Counted from the first letter of the stretch, positions 18,729 to 28,129 are shown. The stretch is DNA of 64,000 nt from Oscillospiraceae bacterium (GCA_015064385.1 SVSI01000007.1:17758-81757); one strand, 5' to 3'. Numbers and translations are program-made. Notes: a model not told the origin generated them from the sequence alone.

Positions 18729-20479
18729 GTGATTTCGGATATTTCAAAACTGAAAACGGAGTTATCTCAAACGGCAAGACGCTCGTTTACTGCAGAGGTA
18801 CGGAGATCTCTGAAATAAGACGGGACGGCGTGCCGATCCTTTCGGTATTTCCCGATTTCGGTGACTCTCTTGCCAAAACCGAGAGCGGATATGACTCAAA
18901 TTTTGAAAGCTTTTCTCACGACGTTTTCACCGCCAGATATTCTCTTAGCGAAAACGGTGAAAGAATACCGGAAATATTAAGAAGCGCCCGTATCTGCGAC
19001 GGCTTCTCTGAAAGCGGAGCTTTCACTCGAAGTATCGAGACTCTGAAAGCGTTTGAAATGAAGCTTTCCTTTCCGCCTTACGTGCGAAAAAGCTTTATAA
19101 GAAATTATAAAATAGGCAGAAAATATTACGACGTTATCTGTCTCACTCTGCCGAGCGGAGTCGGATTTTATAAGTGCGAAACTACCGCATCTGCGGTAAA
19201 AACTCTCATAGTACCAAGCGGTAACGCCCGCTTTTCACAAGGCGGAGATGCTCTCGATATTATGATCGGTACCTCGCGTATCACGATAGCTTCGGGCGAG
19301 GGAGAGTATCCGCTGAAGCAGATCGAAAAAGCGCTTTGCGAGAGATGTGATTTTACTGACAATACTTGTGAAAACGAATGTGATCCGACCGAAAATCTTC
19401 TGCATATACTGAAAGCACATCAGTCCGAAAAGGGCGGCGTGATCGCCTCGAGAGGTGAGCCGATAGTCAGAACGGACAGCGTCCGTATGGTAGTAGCTGC
19501 CTTTCTCAAATATAAGCTCTTTGACCGAGCACGCAGGGTGCTTGAATTTTTCTGCGAAAGATTCGGTGCCGACAAGCGATTTTATCAGATATATTCTGCC
19601 GAAAATAAGCAGAGCGAGCGCTATTTTTCAGACGTTTCGCTCGGTTGTGCAAATCTTATGAGCGCTATGCTTGACTACGCAAGAGAAAGCGGAGATCACT
19701 CTCTGCTTAAAGAAAATATCAAAATGATGAAAAGCGCGATGTACGCTCAGTTTGACGAGTGCGAAAAGGGAGTAATGCCTTTTTCGGGCGCGGAGACCGA
19801 GCTTGCCGACTTTATGATATCTCTGCAAAGCAGAGCACAGGCATCTCTTGAAGCAACGCTCTCGTTTGTGTGTGCAGTCCTCGATTTTTGCGATTACTGT
19901 GAGGAAAAAGGCGTAAAGCTCCCGAATGATAACGGCTCGGCAAGAAGACGTGCGACCGAGATACTCGCATCTGTTTCGGAGAGATTTATACATAACTCCG
20001 TGCCAACTCTCGCCTCGCGTGAGCGTCTTATAAAGCTGCCGAGATTTTCCTACGGCGACTGTGATGTCTGTCGTGCTAAATTCTCGCATATCTATTACGG
20101 CGAGCTTGAGCTTACACACAGGGAAGCGTATGCTTGTCCGAGGTGCTACGCTGACTCTGACGAGACCTTTCCGATAACTACGCCGTCCGACGGATTTTCG
20201 GTGCTTGCCGCCGCGATCCTTTTGTCAAACGAGCGCTTTTGCGCGACGTACGGAGAAGATAAGTCACGCGCACTTCTTGAAAAGGCGCTTGAGATAAGAT
20301 ACGAAAGAGGAGACGTGACGAGCGTTCGTGCGGATACTTTACTGCTTTGCGCCGCAAGGCGCTTTGGTGTTGACGCGAAGTTTCTTGAGAAGGAGATACT
20401 GTCCGAAGTAAAGAGCGGAACTCTCGTAAACGAGTGCTTTGATACTCGCACCGCCGCAGCTCTGTTGCTTGTTCTGTAA
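18725..20479 (+). CDS. Uncharacterised six-hairpin-glycosidase-like protein with CxxC...CxxC insertion
   Basis: ATGA overlap with upstream CDS; alpha-helical repeats; GDCDVCRAKF...AYACPRCYADSDE. Confidence 0.5.
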   Translation: MSDFGYFKTENGVISNGKTLVYCRGTEISEIRRDGVPILSVFPDFGDSLAKTESGYDSNFESFSHDVFTARYSLSENGERIPEILRSARICDGFSESGAFTRSIETLKAFEMKLSFPPYVRKSFIRNYKIGRKYYDVICLTLPSGVGFYKCETTASAVKTLIVPSGNARFSQGGDALDIMIGTSRITIASGEGEYPLKQIEKALCERCDFTDNTCENECDPTENLLHILKAHQSEKGGVIASRGEPIVRTDSVRMVVAAFLKYKLFDRARRVLEFFCERFGADKRFYQIYSAENKQSERYFSDVSLGCANLMSAMLDYARESGDHSLLKENIKMMKSAMYAQFDECEKGVMPFSGAETELADFMISLQSRAQASLEATLSFVCAVLDFCDYCEEKGVKLPNDNGSARRRATEILASVSERFIHNSVPTLASRERLIKLPRFSYGDCDVCRAKFSHIYYGELELTHREAYACPRCYADSDETFPITTPSDGFSVLAAAILLSNERFCATYGEDKSRALLEKALEIRYERGDVTSVRADTLLLCAARRFGVDAKFLEKEILSEVKSGTLVNECFDTRTAAALLLVL

Positions 20480-20482
20480 AAC

Positions 20483-20513
20483 AAAAATACCCCGACACCG
20501 TCGGGGTATTTTG
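20483..20513. terminator. Bidirectional intrinsic terminator
   Basis: AAAATACCCCGAC ACC GTCGGGGTATTTT. Confidence 0.85.
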
Positions 20514-20521
20514 ATTTTTGC

Positions 20522-20860
20522 TTACGCCATTTTTTCGCTGAGCTGTGCGCCGCCGAGAATATGGAAATGCAGATGCTTTACGCTCTGGCAGGCATCGTCT
20601 CCGCAGTTGGAGATAACTCTGTAACCGTTTGTGAGTCCCGCATCGGAGGCGATCTTCGGAATAACGGTAAAGATCTTCGCAACTATATCGGCGTTGTCGG
20701 CACTGATGCCGTCCATTGAGGGAATATGCACCTTGGGTATTACGAGTATGTGTACGGGCGCCTGGGGCGCGATGTCGTAAAAGGCGAATACGCTCTCGTC
20801 CTCGTAAACCTTTTTAGAGGGGATATCGCCGTTTATTATTTTACAGAAAAGACAGTCCAT
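20522..20860 (-). CDS. HIT family (HINT-like) histidine triad protein
   Basis: DCLFCKIINGDIPSKKVYEDE and QSVKHLHFHILGG. Confidence 0.95.
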   Translation of the reverse strand: MDCLFCKIINGDIPSKKVYEDESVFAFYDIAPQAPVHILVIPKVHIPSMDGISADNADIVAKIFTVIPKIASDAGLTNGYRVISNCGDDACQSVKHLHFHILGGAQLSEKMA

Positions 20861-20980
20861 AATTTGAGATCTCCTTGAGTTTTTTTATATTTTAACACAT
20901 TTTCAGCGCAAGGTCAAGAGCAACCAAAAAAGAATTGAGATTTTTACATAAATTCGGTGATACTGCGCTTTTACACTATA

Positions 20981-21009
20981 TTGACGAAAATCAATTTCTG
21001 TGATATAAT
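20981..21009 (+). promoter_or_regulatory. Sigma-A-type promoter of the Cys-rich/radical SAM operon
   Basis: TTGACG-17-TATAAT. Confidence 0.75.
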
Positions 21010-21036
21010 TATAAAAAAAGAAAAAGGAGAGTCGTT

Positions 21037-21681
21037 ATGAACGGGAAAAGCAGATGCAAGATACTCAAAGAAATACGCAAACAGATAGCAGAGCATAATG
21101 ATATTGAGTTTGTTACGTCCGAATGTAAATATCAAGGCGACTGCTTGGGTACTTGTCCGAAATGTGAAGCGGAGGTAAGGTACCTCGAAAACGAGCTGAA
21201 AAAACGCGAGATGCTCGGCAAAAGGGTAGTCCTTGCGGGACTTGCGCTTGCCGTGACTGCTTCGGCTCTCGGATGCAGCGATCCGCTCGAGAATACGGAT
21301 GAATCCGATATCCCCGATAACGACGACAAATATACCGAAACCGCAGGTGATCCTTTGCCGGAAGTTGACGGGTTTGTGGAATTTGACGGAGTTATGATGC
21401 CTGCACCTAACATCTCCGATATACTTGATACGGACGCCCTCGCAAGAAACGAATATATATCTGCCTACACACGCTTCGATCTTCGCGCAGCTTGGAGTAA
21501 TGCAGATGCCGTACTCGGAGAGAACGTTGATATCTTTTACGTCACACACCTTGATATCACCTACGAGATTAAAGTCACCTACGGGGAAAACGACGTCGCG
21601 GTATCGGTAGTTGTCAGAGAGACCGAAGAAGAGTTTATGGGCGATATGCTACCGCCACTCGAGGAAGACGATGAAAAATGA
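21037..21681 (+). CDS. Cys-rich N-terminal domain + TM/lipobox-like segment + acidic C-terminal domain, function unknown
   Basis: N-terminal ECKYQGDCLGTCPKCEAEVRYLENELKKRE followed by VVLAGLALAVTASALGCSD hydrophobic segment. Confidence 0.65.
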   Translation: MNGKSRCKILKEIRKQIAEHNDIEFVTSECKYQGDCLGTCPKCEAEVRYLENELKKREMLGKRVVLAGLALAVTASALGCSDPLENTDESDIPDNDDKYTETAGDPLPEVDGFVEFDGVMMPAPNISDILDTDALARNEYISAYTRFDLRAAWSNADAVLGENVDIFYVTHLDITYEIKVTYGENDVAVSVVVRETEEEFMGDMLPPLEEDDEK

Positions 21682-22306
21682 TAATGCGGTAAGAGCGCCG
21701 ATCGTCGGATATTCGCGCCACCGGCTCGCAACTGACGGGCAGGGAGTTACCACTCTCGTTATATTTCACGGGTGTCCGCTCCGATGCAGGTGGTGTATAA
21801 ATCCGTACACGTTTGATCCAAACACGAAATATACTCAAACCACACCCGAGGAGCTTTACGATAAGCTTAAAGTTGACGATATATATTTTCGCGCCACAGG
21901 AGGAGGTGTTACGTTCGGCGGCGGTGAGCCCCTTTTGTACGCCGATTTTTTGCAGAGCTTTCGTGCGCTTTGCGGCGACTCTTGGCATCTGTGTGTTGAG
22001 ACGTCACTTTCGGTACCGTGGAAAAACGTAGCTGTCGCGGCTGAATGTATTGATACGTTTTACATCGACTGCAAGGATACAAATGAGAATATTTACCGCG
22101 CATATACGGGAAAAGATAATTCGCTTATGCTCGAAAATCTCGAAAAGCTTGCAAAGAAAATACCTGTCGAAAGGATAGTGGTTCGTCTTCCGCTTATTCC
22201 GGAGTTTAATACCGATGCAGACAGACAAAAGAGCAAAAAACTGCTTTCTCAAATGGGTATCACGTGCTTTGACGCGTTCGAGTATAAAATAAAGACAAAA
22301 AAATAG
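21671..22306 (+). CDS. Radical SAM protein, activase-like (single CxxxCxxC cluster)
   Basis: IFHGCPLRCRWCINPYTFDP cluster motif, GGGVTFGGGEPLL; start ATG 21671 overlaps upstream CDS by 11 nt. Confidence 0.88.
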   Translation: MKNDNAVRAPIVGYSRHRLATDGQGVTTLVIFHGCPLRCRWCINPYTFDPNTKYTQTTPEELYDKLKVDDIYFRATGGGVTFGGGEPLLYADFLQSFRALCGDSWHLCVETSLSVPWKNVAVAAECIDTFYIDCKDTNENIYRAYTGKDNSLMLENLEKLAKKIPVERIVVRLPLIPEFNTDADRQKSKKLLSQMGITCFDAFEYKIKTKK

Positions 22307-22323
22307 TTTTTGTTGCCCTATAA

Positions 22324-22363
22324 TCGGTGTCAAGAGGAAGTTTCTACTTGACACCGAAATTTT
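22324..22363 (+). terminator. Terminator-like hairpin downstream of the radical SAM gene
   Basis: TCGGTGTCAAG (12-nt loop) CTTGACACCGA followed by AATTTTT. Confidence 0.6.
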
Positions 22364-22376
22364 TATGTGTTATAAT
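22348..22376 (+). promoter_or_regulatory. Promoter of the DUF1858 gene, -35 inside the hairpin 3' arm
   Basis: TTGACA (22348-22353)-17-TATAAT (22371-22376). Confidence 0.75.
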
Positions 22377-22429
22377 ATCTTGAATACGTATAATAATATA
22401 CATAAATGCTTTTTAAGGAGATAAACGAA

Positions 22430-22630
22430 ATGAAAGTAACTAAAGATTCGATAATCGGAGACGTTCTCAGAGCAGACGTTTCGACCGCAAAATTCTTCCT
22501 CGAGATAGGAATGCACTGCCTCGGATGTCCCTCGGCAACCGGTGAGACCATCGAGATGGCTTGCGCTGTACACGGCGTAAATGCAGACGAGCTCGTGGAC
22601 AAGCTCAACGCTCATTTTTCGGCTAAATAA
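22430..22630 (+). CDS. DUF1858 domain protein (TIGR03980-like redox disulfide domain)
   Basis: IIGDVLRADVSTAKFFLEIGMHCLGCPSATGETIEMACAVHGVNADELVDKLN. Confidence 0.9.
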   Translation: MKVTKDSIIGDVLRADVSTAKFFLEIGMHCLGCPSATGETIEMACAVHGVNADELVDKLNAHFSAK

Positions 22631-22632
22631 TC

Positions 22633-23361
22633 TTGATGATAAACAAAAACAGATCTTTTCCGCTCCCCGATCTCTCGAAACGGCTTTCGGAGGTAGCGAA
22701 ATTCGTCCGTCTTGACTCGGTCGTTGCGGACGTTGGTACCGACCACGCATATCTGCCTATATATCTTCTCAAAACGGGGGTGGCAAGATACGCGGTAGCT
22801 ACCGACGTGCGTGAGGGACCTCTCGTTCACGCGAGAGATAACATCGATTTCTATAACGTGAAGGACTCTGTGTCGATATACCGCACGGACGGTCTTGAGG
22901 GTATAGAAGCCCACGCGCCCGACGATATTATGATCTGCGGAATGGGCGGAGAGCTCATTCTCAGAATAGTTACCGAGTGTGAATATACGAAAAAAGAAGG
23001 AGTTCGCCTCCTTCTTCAGCCGCAGTCCTCGTTTGCGGAAATGCGAAACGGGCTCGCTGAGGCGGGATATAGCGCCGTGGACGAGTCGCTCGTGCGGGAC
23101 GGACACATGATCTATCAGGTGGCTCTGTTCGAATATACGGGAAATATATCGATTTTGACACCCGCCGAGGCGCTTCTCGGACCGAAAAACATCGAAAAGG
23201 GCGGAGAGCTCTTTAATGAATACGCGTCCATACATCTTCGCAAGCTCCGCCGCAAGATCGCATCAAAGGGAGGCGCGGGATACGACGTCTCTTCGGACGT
23301 AGCGCTCGCTGCCGAGATCGAGAAGATACTCGGTCGCAAAAAGGATACGGAGGATACTTAA
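22633..23361 (+). CDS. trmK: tRNA (adenine22-N1)-methyltransferase TrmK-like
   Basis: LSKRLSEVAKFV..VADVGTDHAYLPIYLL and DDIMICGMGGELI motifs; adjacent to nif3-like gene. Confidence 0.88.
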   Translation: MMINKNRSFPLPDLSKRLSEVAKFVRLDSVVADVGTDHAYLPIYLLKTGVARYAVATDVREGPLVHARDNIDFYNVKDSVSIYRTDGLEGIEAHAPDDIMICGMGGELILRIVTECEYTKKEGVRLLLQPQSSFAEMRNGLAEAGYSAVDESLVRDGHMIYQVALFEYTGNISILTPAEALLGPKNIEKGGELFNEYASIHLRKLRRKIASKGGAGYDVSSDVALAAEIEKILGRKKDTEDT

Positions 23362-24132
23362 ATGCCAAACGCATACGAGCTTTATTCATATCTTGACAAA
23401 ATGATACCAAGGCACCTTTCGTGCGAGTGGGATAACGACGGAATGATGGTCTGTCCCGATAAATACGCCGAGGTAAATAAGGTGCTCCTTACCCTCGATA
23501 TAACTGCCGAAGCGATAGAATACGCGCTCGACGAGGGCTTTGATACGATAATATCTCACCATCCGCTCATCTTTAAGCCGCTCGGCGCGGTAAACGGCGA
23601 GGATCACGTTTCCTCAAAGGTGATAACGCTGATAAAAAACGGTGTAAACGCATTTTCCTTCCATACGCGTCTTGACGCACTCGACGGAGGTGTAAACGAT
23701 ATGCTTGCCGAGCTTCTCGGCATAGAGGACGTTGAGATCCTTCCGGGCGACAGCGATATGATAGGTAGAATAGGAAACCTCAACGTACCTATGGAGCCGT
23801 CCGAATTTGCACGCTTTGTGAAGGATCAGCTCGGAGCTGCGAGCATAAATCTTATAGACGCACAGCTTGAGGTATCAAGAGTAGCTCTTTGCGGAGGAGA
23901 CGGAAAATCGCTCCTTTCAGCCGCATATAAGTCGGGAGCAGATACTTATATTACGGGCAGTACGTCCTATAATTCAATGATAGACGCGCTCGAATATCCG
24001 ATAAACGTTATCGAGGCGGGACATTTCCACACCGAGAATCACGTTCTGGGTCTTCTTGCCGATATGCTTGAGGAGTTTGACTCCGAGATCGAGATCGGAA
24101 CATTTGAGAGTAACGCGATAAAAACGCTCTGA
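23362..24132 (+). CDS. Nif3-like dinuclear metal centre protein
   Basis: WDNDGMMV, DTIISHHPLIFKPL, GGDGKSLL, EAGHFHTE. Confidence 0.92.
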   Translation: MPNAYELYSYLDKMIPRHLSCEWDNDGMMVCPDKYAEVNKVLLTLDITAEAIEYALDEGFDTIISHHPLIFKPLGAVNGEDHVSSKVITLIKNGVNAFSFHTRLDALDGGVNDMLAELLGIEDVEILPGDSDMIGRIGNLNVPMEPSEFARFVKDQLGAASINLIDAQLEVSRVALCGGDGKSLLSAAYKSGADTYITGSTSYNSMIDALEYPINVIEAGHFHTENHVLGLLADMLEEFDSEIEIGTFESNAIKTL

Positions 24133-24213
24133 AAAGAGAAAATATCGGCAGCTTTTCTGCCAAAACGAAAAATACTGCATAGTCTGTATAAGACAGTTTA
24201 ACGGAGGTTAATT

Positions 24214-25320
24214 TTGATAATCCAGCTTGAAGAATCACTGCAGAAGCTTCGCGCAATGAAGGACGATATGACCGATCTTGCGCAGGCGCTCAAGATAAGC
24301 GAACACGAAAAGACGGTCGAGGAGCTTGAAAAGAAGACCTTTGAGGAGGGATTCTGGAACGATCAGGCAAACTCGGGAAAGATACTTCAAAAGCTCAAGC
24401 AGTCCAGAGATAAGGTCGAGCAGTTTAACGCATTAAACGCTAAAATAGAGGATACGATGTCCCTTGCCGAGCTTGCCATTGAGGAGGACGACGCCTCATT
24501 TGCCGACGAGGTAGTATCCGAGACCGAGAAGATCGCCGCCGAAATGGAGACCGAGCGTATCTCGGCGCTTCTTTCGGGAGAGTACGATGCAAATAACGCG
24601 ATTCTTTCCTTCCATCCGGGCGCAGGCGGTACCGAAGCGCAGGACTGGGCGCTTATGCTTTACAGAATGTACACCCGTTGGGGCGAAAAGCACGGATATA
24701 ACGTCAAGCTTATCGATATGCTGGACGGCGAAGCGGCGGGAATCAAGAGCGCAACTATTTTAATAGAGGGACTCAACGCGTACGGATATCTCAAGAGCGA
24801 GAACGGAGTTCACCGTCTCGTGCGTATATCCCCCTTCGACGCATCGGGAAGACGTCAGACCTCCTTTGCGTCGGTCGAGGTAATGCCCGAGTTTACAGAC
24901 GACGGCACCATCGAGATCCGCGACGAGGATATCGAGGTCACGGCTCACCGCTCAAGCGGTGCGGGCGGACAGCACGTCAATAAAACGGACAGCGCGATAA
25001 GAATACTTCATATTCCCACGGGAATCGTGGTCGGCTGTCAGACCGAGCGTAGCCAGCTCCAGAATAAGGAAACTGCAATGAAGATGCTTCGCAGTAAGCT
25101 TATGGAGATAAAGGAAAGGGAACACCTTGAGCGAATCGAGGATATTCAGGGCAATAAGACCAACATCGAGTGGGGCGCACAGATACGCTCGTACGTATTT
25201 ATGCCTTACACGCTCGCGAAGGACACCCGTACCGGACACGAAAACGGAAATATTCAGGCGGTAATGGACGGCGATATAGACGGCTTCATCAACGCCTACC
25301 TCAAAATGAACGCAAAATGA
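24214..25320 (+). CDS. prfB: Peptide chain release factor 2
   Basis: GAGGQHVNKTDSAIRILHIPTG (GGQ motif), SPFD; TTG start with GGAGG at 24203-24207; one continuous ORF. Confidence 0.93.
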   Translation: MIIQLEESLQKLRAMKDDMTDLAQALKISEHEKTVEELEKKTFEEGFWNDQANSGKILQKLKQSRDKVEQFNALNAKIEDTMSLAELAIEEDDASFADEVVSETEKIAAEMETERISALLSGEYDANNAILSFHPGAGGTEAQDWALMLYRMYTRWGEKHGYNVKLIDMLDGEAAGIKSATILIEGLNAYGYLKSENGVHRLVRISPFDASGRRQTSFASVEVMPEFTDDGTIEIRDEDIEVTAHRSSGAGGQHVNKTDSAIRILHIPTGIVVGCQTERSQLQNKETAMKMLRSKLMEIKEREHLERIEDIQGNKTNIEWGAQIRSYVFMPYTLAKDTRTGHENGNIQAVMDGDIDGFINAYLKMNAK

Positions 25321-25359
25321 TCCAAAACTTAATATAAATGCAGAGAAAGGTGAAAAATT

Positions 25360-25686
25360 ATGAAAAACATCAAATTCCCTAAAATTCCGATCGAAAAATC
25401 CAAATTCACGATCGCACTCATTCTCCTTGTACAGTCGGCAACGTTCCTTATTATGTCGCTGGTACAGTGGAACAGACGCAGAAGTCTTGCGGGAGCTTTT
25501 CTTGCTATCGCGGCGATCTGCGGAAGCGTTGGCGGCGTTCTTATGATAAAGAGTGCCGATAAGGAGAAAAAGCGTCTTACCGTTATCGATTCTCTTTGCG
25601 GCAATTATCTTGATGAGGATGCGTTTACCGAGGGATTTGAGGTCCCCGTTGACGACAGCATCGACGAAGAGGAATTCGGAGTCTGA
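25360..25686 (+). CDS. Small two-TM hypothetical protein
   Basis: Two hydrophobic helices and acidic tail; RBS GAAAGG upstream. Confidence 0.5.
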   Translation: MKNIKFPKIPIEKSKFTIALILLVQSATFLIMSLVQWNRRRSLAGAFLAIAAICGSVGGVLMIKSADKEKKRLTVIDSLCGNYLDEDAFTEGFEVPVDDSIDEEEFGV

Positions 25687-25720
25687 TCGAAAATCAAATC
25701 AACGATAAATGGAGGCAAAT

Positions 25721-27715
25721 ATGAAAAAGCTTACTTTGAGAACGTTGTCCCTGCTTCTTGCACTCGTAATGGCGCTTTCCTTTGCACTCGTAGGATGCAC
25801 GGACGATACCGACGATGAAGATGAAGACGACGGCGGAAAAAAAGCCACCAATATAAACTTGACCGAAGAAAACGCGGAGAAGATTCTGCTTGCGGCATTT
25901 GAAAAGCTCGAGAACGCTAAATATTTCGAGTGTACGAGTACGCTTTACCACGCTGACGACGACGGCTACGAGAATAACGTAGAGGCATCCGTAATTGCAC
26001 AAAAGGACGGAGATGTTTATAAAGCAGTTGTGGAAAGCAAAGAAAAGCTTGACGAAAACAGCGATGCGACCGACGGTGACGATGATGAGGCGGGATACGT
26101 TGATTACGTTTATTTGTCGGGCAACACCGAATTTAATACCGCATCTACCGCGCTTGCAGGCAAAGAGTTCTGTATTTACGAAGATCCGATCGACGTAAAA
26201 AGCATTATCAATAAGGTCTCCGAAGATCTTTTTATGCTCCCTATAGAAACGGCTATAAAGAATTTCTGTGCAAATGAGATCACCGTGGAAAAGAATGGTA
26301 ACGTTTATACGGCAACAGTCGAGATCACGTCGTATAAGCAGGTGTGCGAGATCTTCGTGACCGAGGATTTCGATGCCACCAACGACGGTTACATAGATAG
26401 CTGTAAGGGAAAAGCAAGCTTTTCGGTAAGCAAAAAGGGTGATCTCGCCGGAATATCTATGGATTTTGAGTTCGATGCCGAGGGAACGAAATTCATTTCA
26501 AAGGTAGATGCCAAAATATCCGAGATCAATGCTGATAAGACGGTAAGTGAGCCGGAGTGGTACACAAACAGATCTTACGCGAGCGGTGACACCCTTAGCG
26601 AGGTACGCGACGGCGTAAGATTTGAATACACGGTGGACAGAAGCGAAACCCTCGCTTTTAACGGCGCGTTTTACCACGACGACTACTATATTGACACCGT
26701 TAAATACTATAAGCTGCTGACCGAGCTTGACGGAATAAAGGTTACCGAGATCGACTGCCACGGTTATATCGATATTGAAAACCTGGTAGTTCCCGGTACG
26801 GGTGTCGGATTCAAAAACGGCTTTAACGACCTTAATTGCACCATCTTCCTTGATGGCGAAACCAATATTACCTTCTCGCCCGTCTATTTCGCAGTAAAGG
26901 GTATATACGCCGAAGGCGACTGGGAAATGGTTGACGGAGTCCCTACGGCTAAAGACGGTGCCGAGTCGCTGGTCTCCGGATCCAACGTGAACCTTCCCGA
27001 CGATGATTATGACGACGATGACAACTGGGGCGACAACAATCAGGGCGACGACAACCAGGGCGATGACGAATGGAAAGAGCCGGATCTCTTCGTGCCCGGC
27101 GAAACGGACGAGAGCGTAAGATTCGTTGGAAAATGGGTAACCGATTTCGATTTTACCGAGTTCTTCAACGAAATTATGGATGCTCAGCTTGGCGAAATGG
27201 CGGTATATTTCAACTTTGACGATATTAACATTGCTTACATAGTAGAATTCTTCGCAGACGGAACGTATCGCACTCAGGTAGATGAAGCATCTATCGAAGA
27301 GCTTATGGTAGGATTAGAGAACATTATGAGGGCAGGTCTTACCGACTATATCAATTCTATGGCGTCTCAGGCGGGATATCCTTCGGGGGATGCTCTGTGC
27401 CGAGCTGAATTCGGAATGAGTCTTGAAGAGTATGTAAACGAATCTGTAAAGGAACTGGATTTTTCAAGCGCCTTCCCGATAGACGATACTAAAACCTCGG
27501 GAGAGTACGTAGCGTACGACGGAAAGCTCTATCTTGCGGAAGACGGAAACGACTTCTCGGTCGATAACTACACTCCTTACGAGTTTATAAACGATTACAC
27601 GTTCGAAATGCGTCTCCCCGACAACTTTGATGAGGGTAACATTGATGAAGATACAGCAGCGCTTTACGATATGATAGTCGGTATGTTCCCGCTCGTATTC
27701 GGTTATGTATCCTGA
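25721..27715 (+). CDS. Secreted lipoprotein, unknown function, acidic NQGDD linker
   Basis: Lipobox SFALVGCTDD, DDDNWGDNNQGDDNQGDDEW linker. Confidence 0.65.
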   Translation: MKKLTLRTLSLLLALVMALSFALVGCTDDTDDEDEDDGGKKATNINLTEENAEKILLAAFEKLENAKYFECTSTLYHADDDGYENNVEASVIAQKDGDVYKAVVESKEKLDENSDATDGDDDEAGYVDYVYLSGNTEFNTASTALAGKEFCIYEDPIDVKSIINKVSEDLFMLPIETAIKNFCANEITVEKNGNVYTATVEITSYKQVCEIFVTEDFDATNDGYIDSCKGKASFSVSKKGDLAGISMDFEFDAEGTKFISKVDAKISEINADKTVSEPEWYTNRSYASGDTLSEVRDGVRFEYTVDRSETLAFNGAFYHDDYYIDTVKYYKLLTELDGIKVTEIDCHGYIDIENLVVPGTGVGFKNGFNDLNCTIFLDGETNITFSPVYFAVKGIYAEGDWEMVDGVPTAKDGAESLVSGSNVNLPDDDYDDDDNWGDNNQGDDNQGDDEWKEPDLFVPGETDESVRFVGKWVTDFDFTEFFNEIMDAQLGEMAVYFNFDDINIAYIVEFFADGTYRTQVDEASIEELMVGLENIMRAGLTDYINSMASQAGYPSGDALCRAEFGMSLEEYVNESVKELDFSSAFPIDDTKTSGEYVAYDGKLYLAEDGNDFSVDNYTPYEFINDYTFEMRLPDNFDEGNIDEDTAALYDMIVGMFPLVFGYVS

Positions 27716-27725
27716 TAAATAAAAC

Positions 27726-27758
27726 AAAAAGTTGAGTTCATATCGAACTCAACTTTTT
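27726..27758. terminator. Bidirectional intrinsic terminator
   Basis: AAAAAGTTGAGTTC ATATC GAACTCAACTTTTT. Confidence 0.88.
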
Positions 27759-28129
27759 TATTTCATTTTTTCCAAAGCGTAACGCTTTATCGCTTCAAAG
27801 GAGGTGTCGCTGATGGCGTGCTCGATCTTGCAAGCGTCCTCGGATGCGACGTTTTCGTCAACCCCTATCGTAGTGAGAAATTTTGTGAGAAGGGTGTGCC
27901 TCTCGTATATTTTCTCCGCGATCTCCTTGCCTGCGTCGGTAAGGGTGATAAGACCGTCCTTGTCAACGACTATATAACCGCCGTTCTTGAGCAGTCCGAC
28001 GGCTCGGCTTACGCTCGGTTTTGAATATCCGAGATGCTCGCTTATGTCTATTGAACGAACTGTGCCTTTCTCGATATAGAGAACGTGTATCGCCTCGAGA
28101 TACATCTCGCCCGATTCCTGTAAACGCAA
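27758..28129 (-). CDS. DtxR/MntR-family metal-dependent regulator
   Basis: MRLQESGEMYLEAIHVL..VRSIDISEHLGYSKPSVSRAVGLLKNGGYI..HTLLTKFLTTIGV. Confidence 0.9.
   Translation of the reverse strand: MRLQESGEMYLEAIHVLYIEKGTVRSIDISEHLGYSKPSVSRAVGLLKNGGYIVVDKDGLITLTDAGKEIAEKIYERHTLLTKFLTTIGVDENVASEDACKIEHAISDTSFEAIKRYALEKMK

Noticed and set aside
21671-22306. Second PflA or NrdG for the radical SAM gene
   Set aside because: No glycyl-radical partner adjacent; the clear PflA (50485-51207) is next to pflB, so function was left open.
24214-24330. Programmed +1 frameshift in prfB
   Set aside because: ORF is continuous through the region where the in-frame UGA would be expected.
26991-27090. CRISPR or minisatellite call for the NQGDD repeat
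   Set aside because: Only about three imperfect in-frame 15-nt units, explained by a protein linker.
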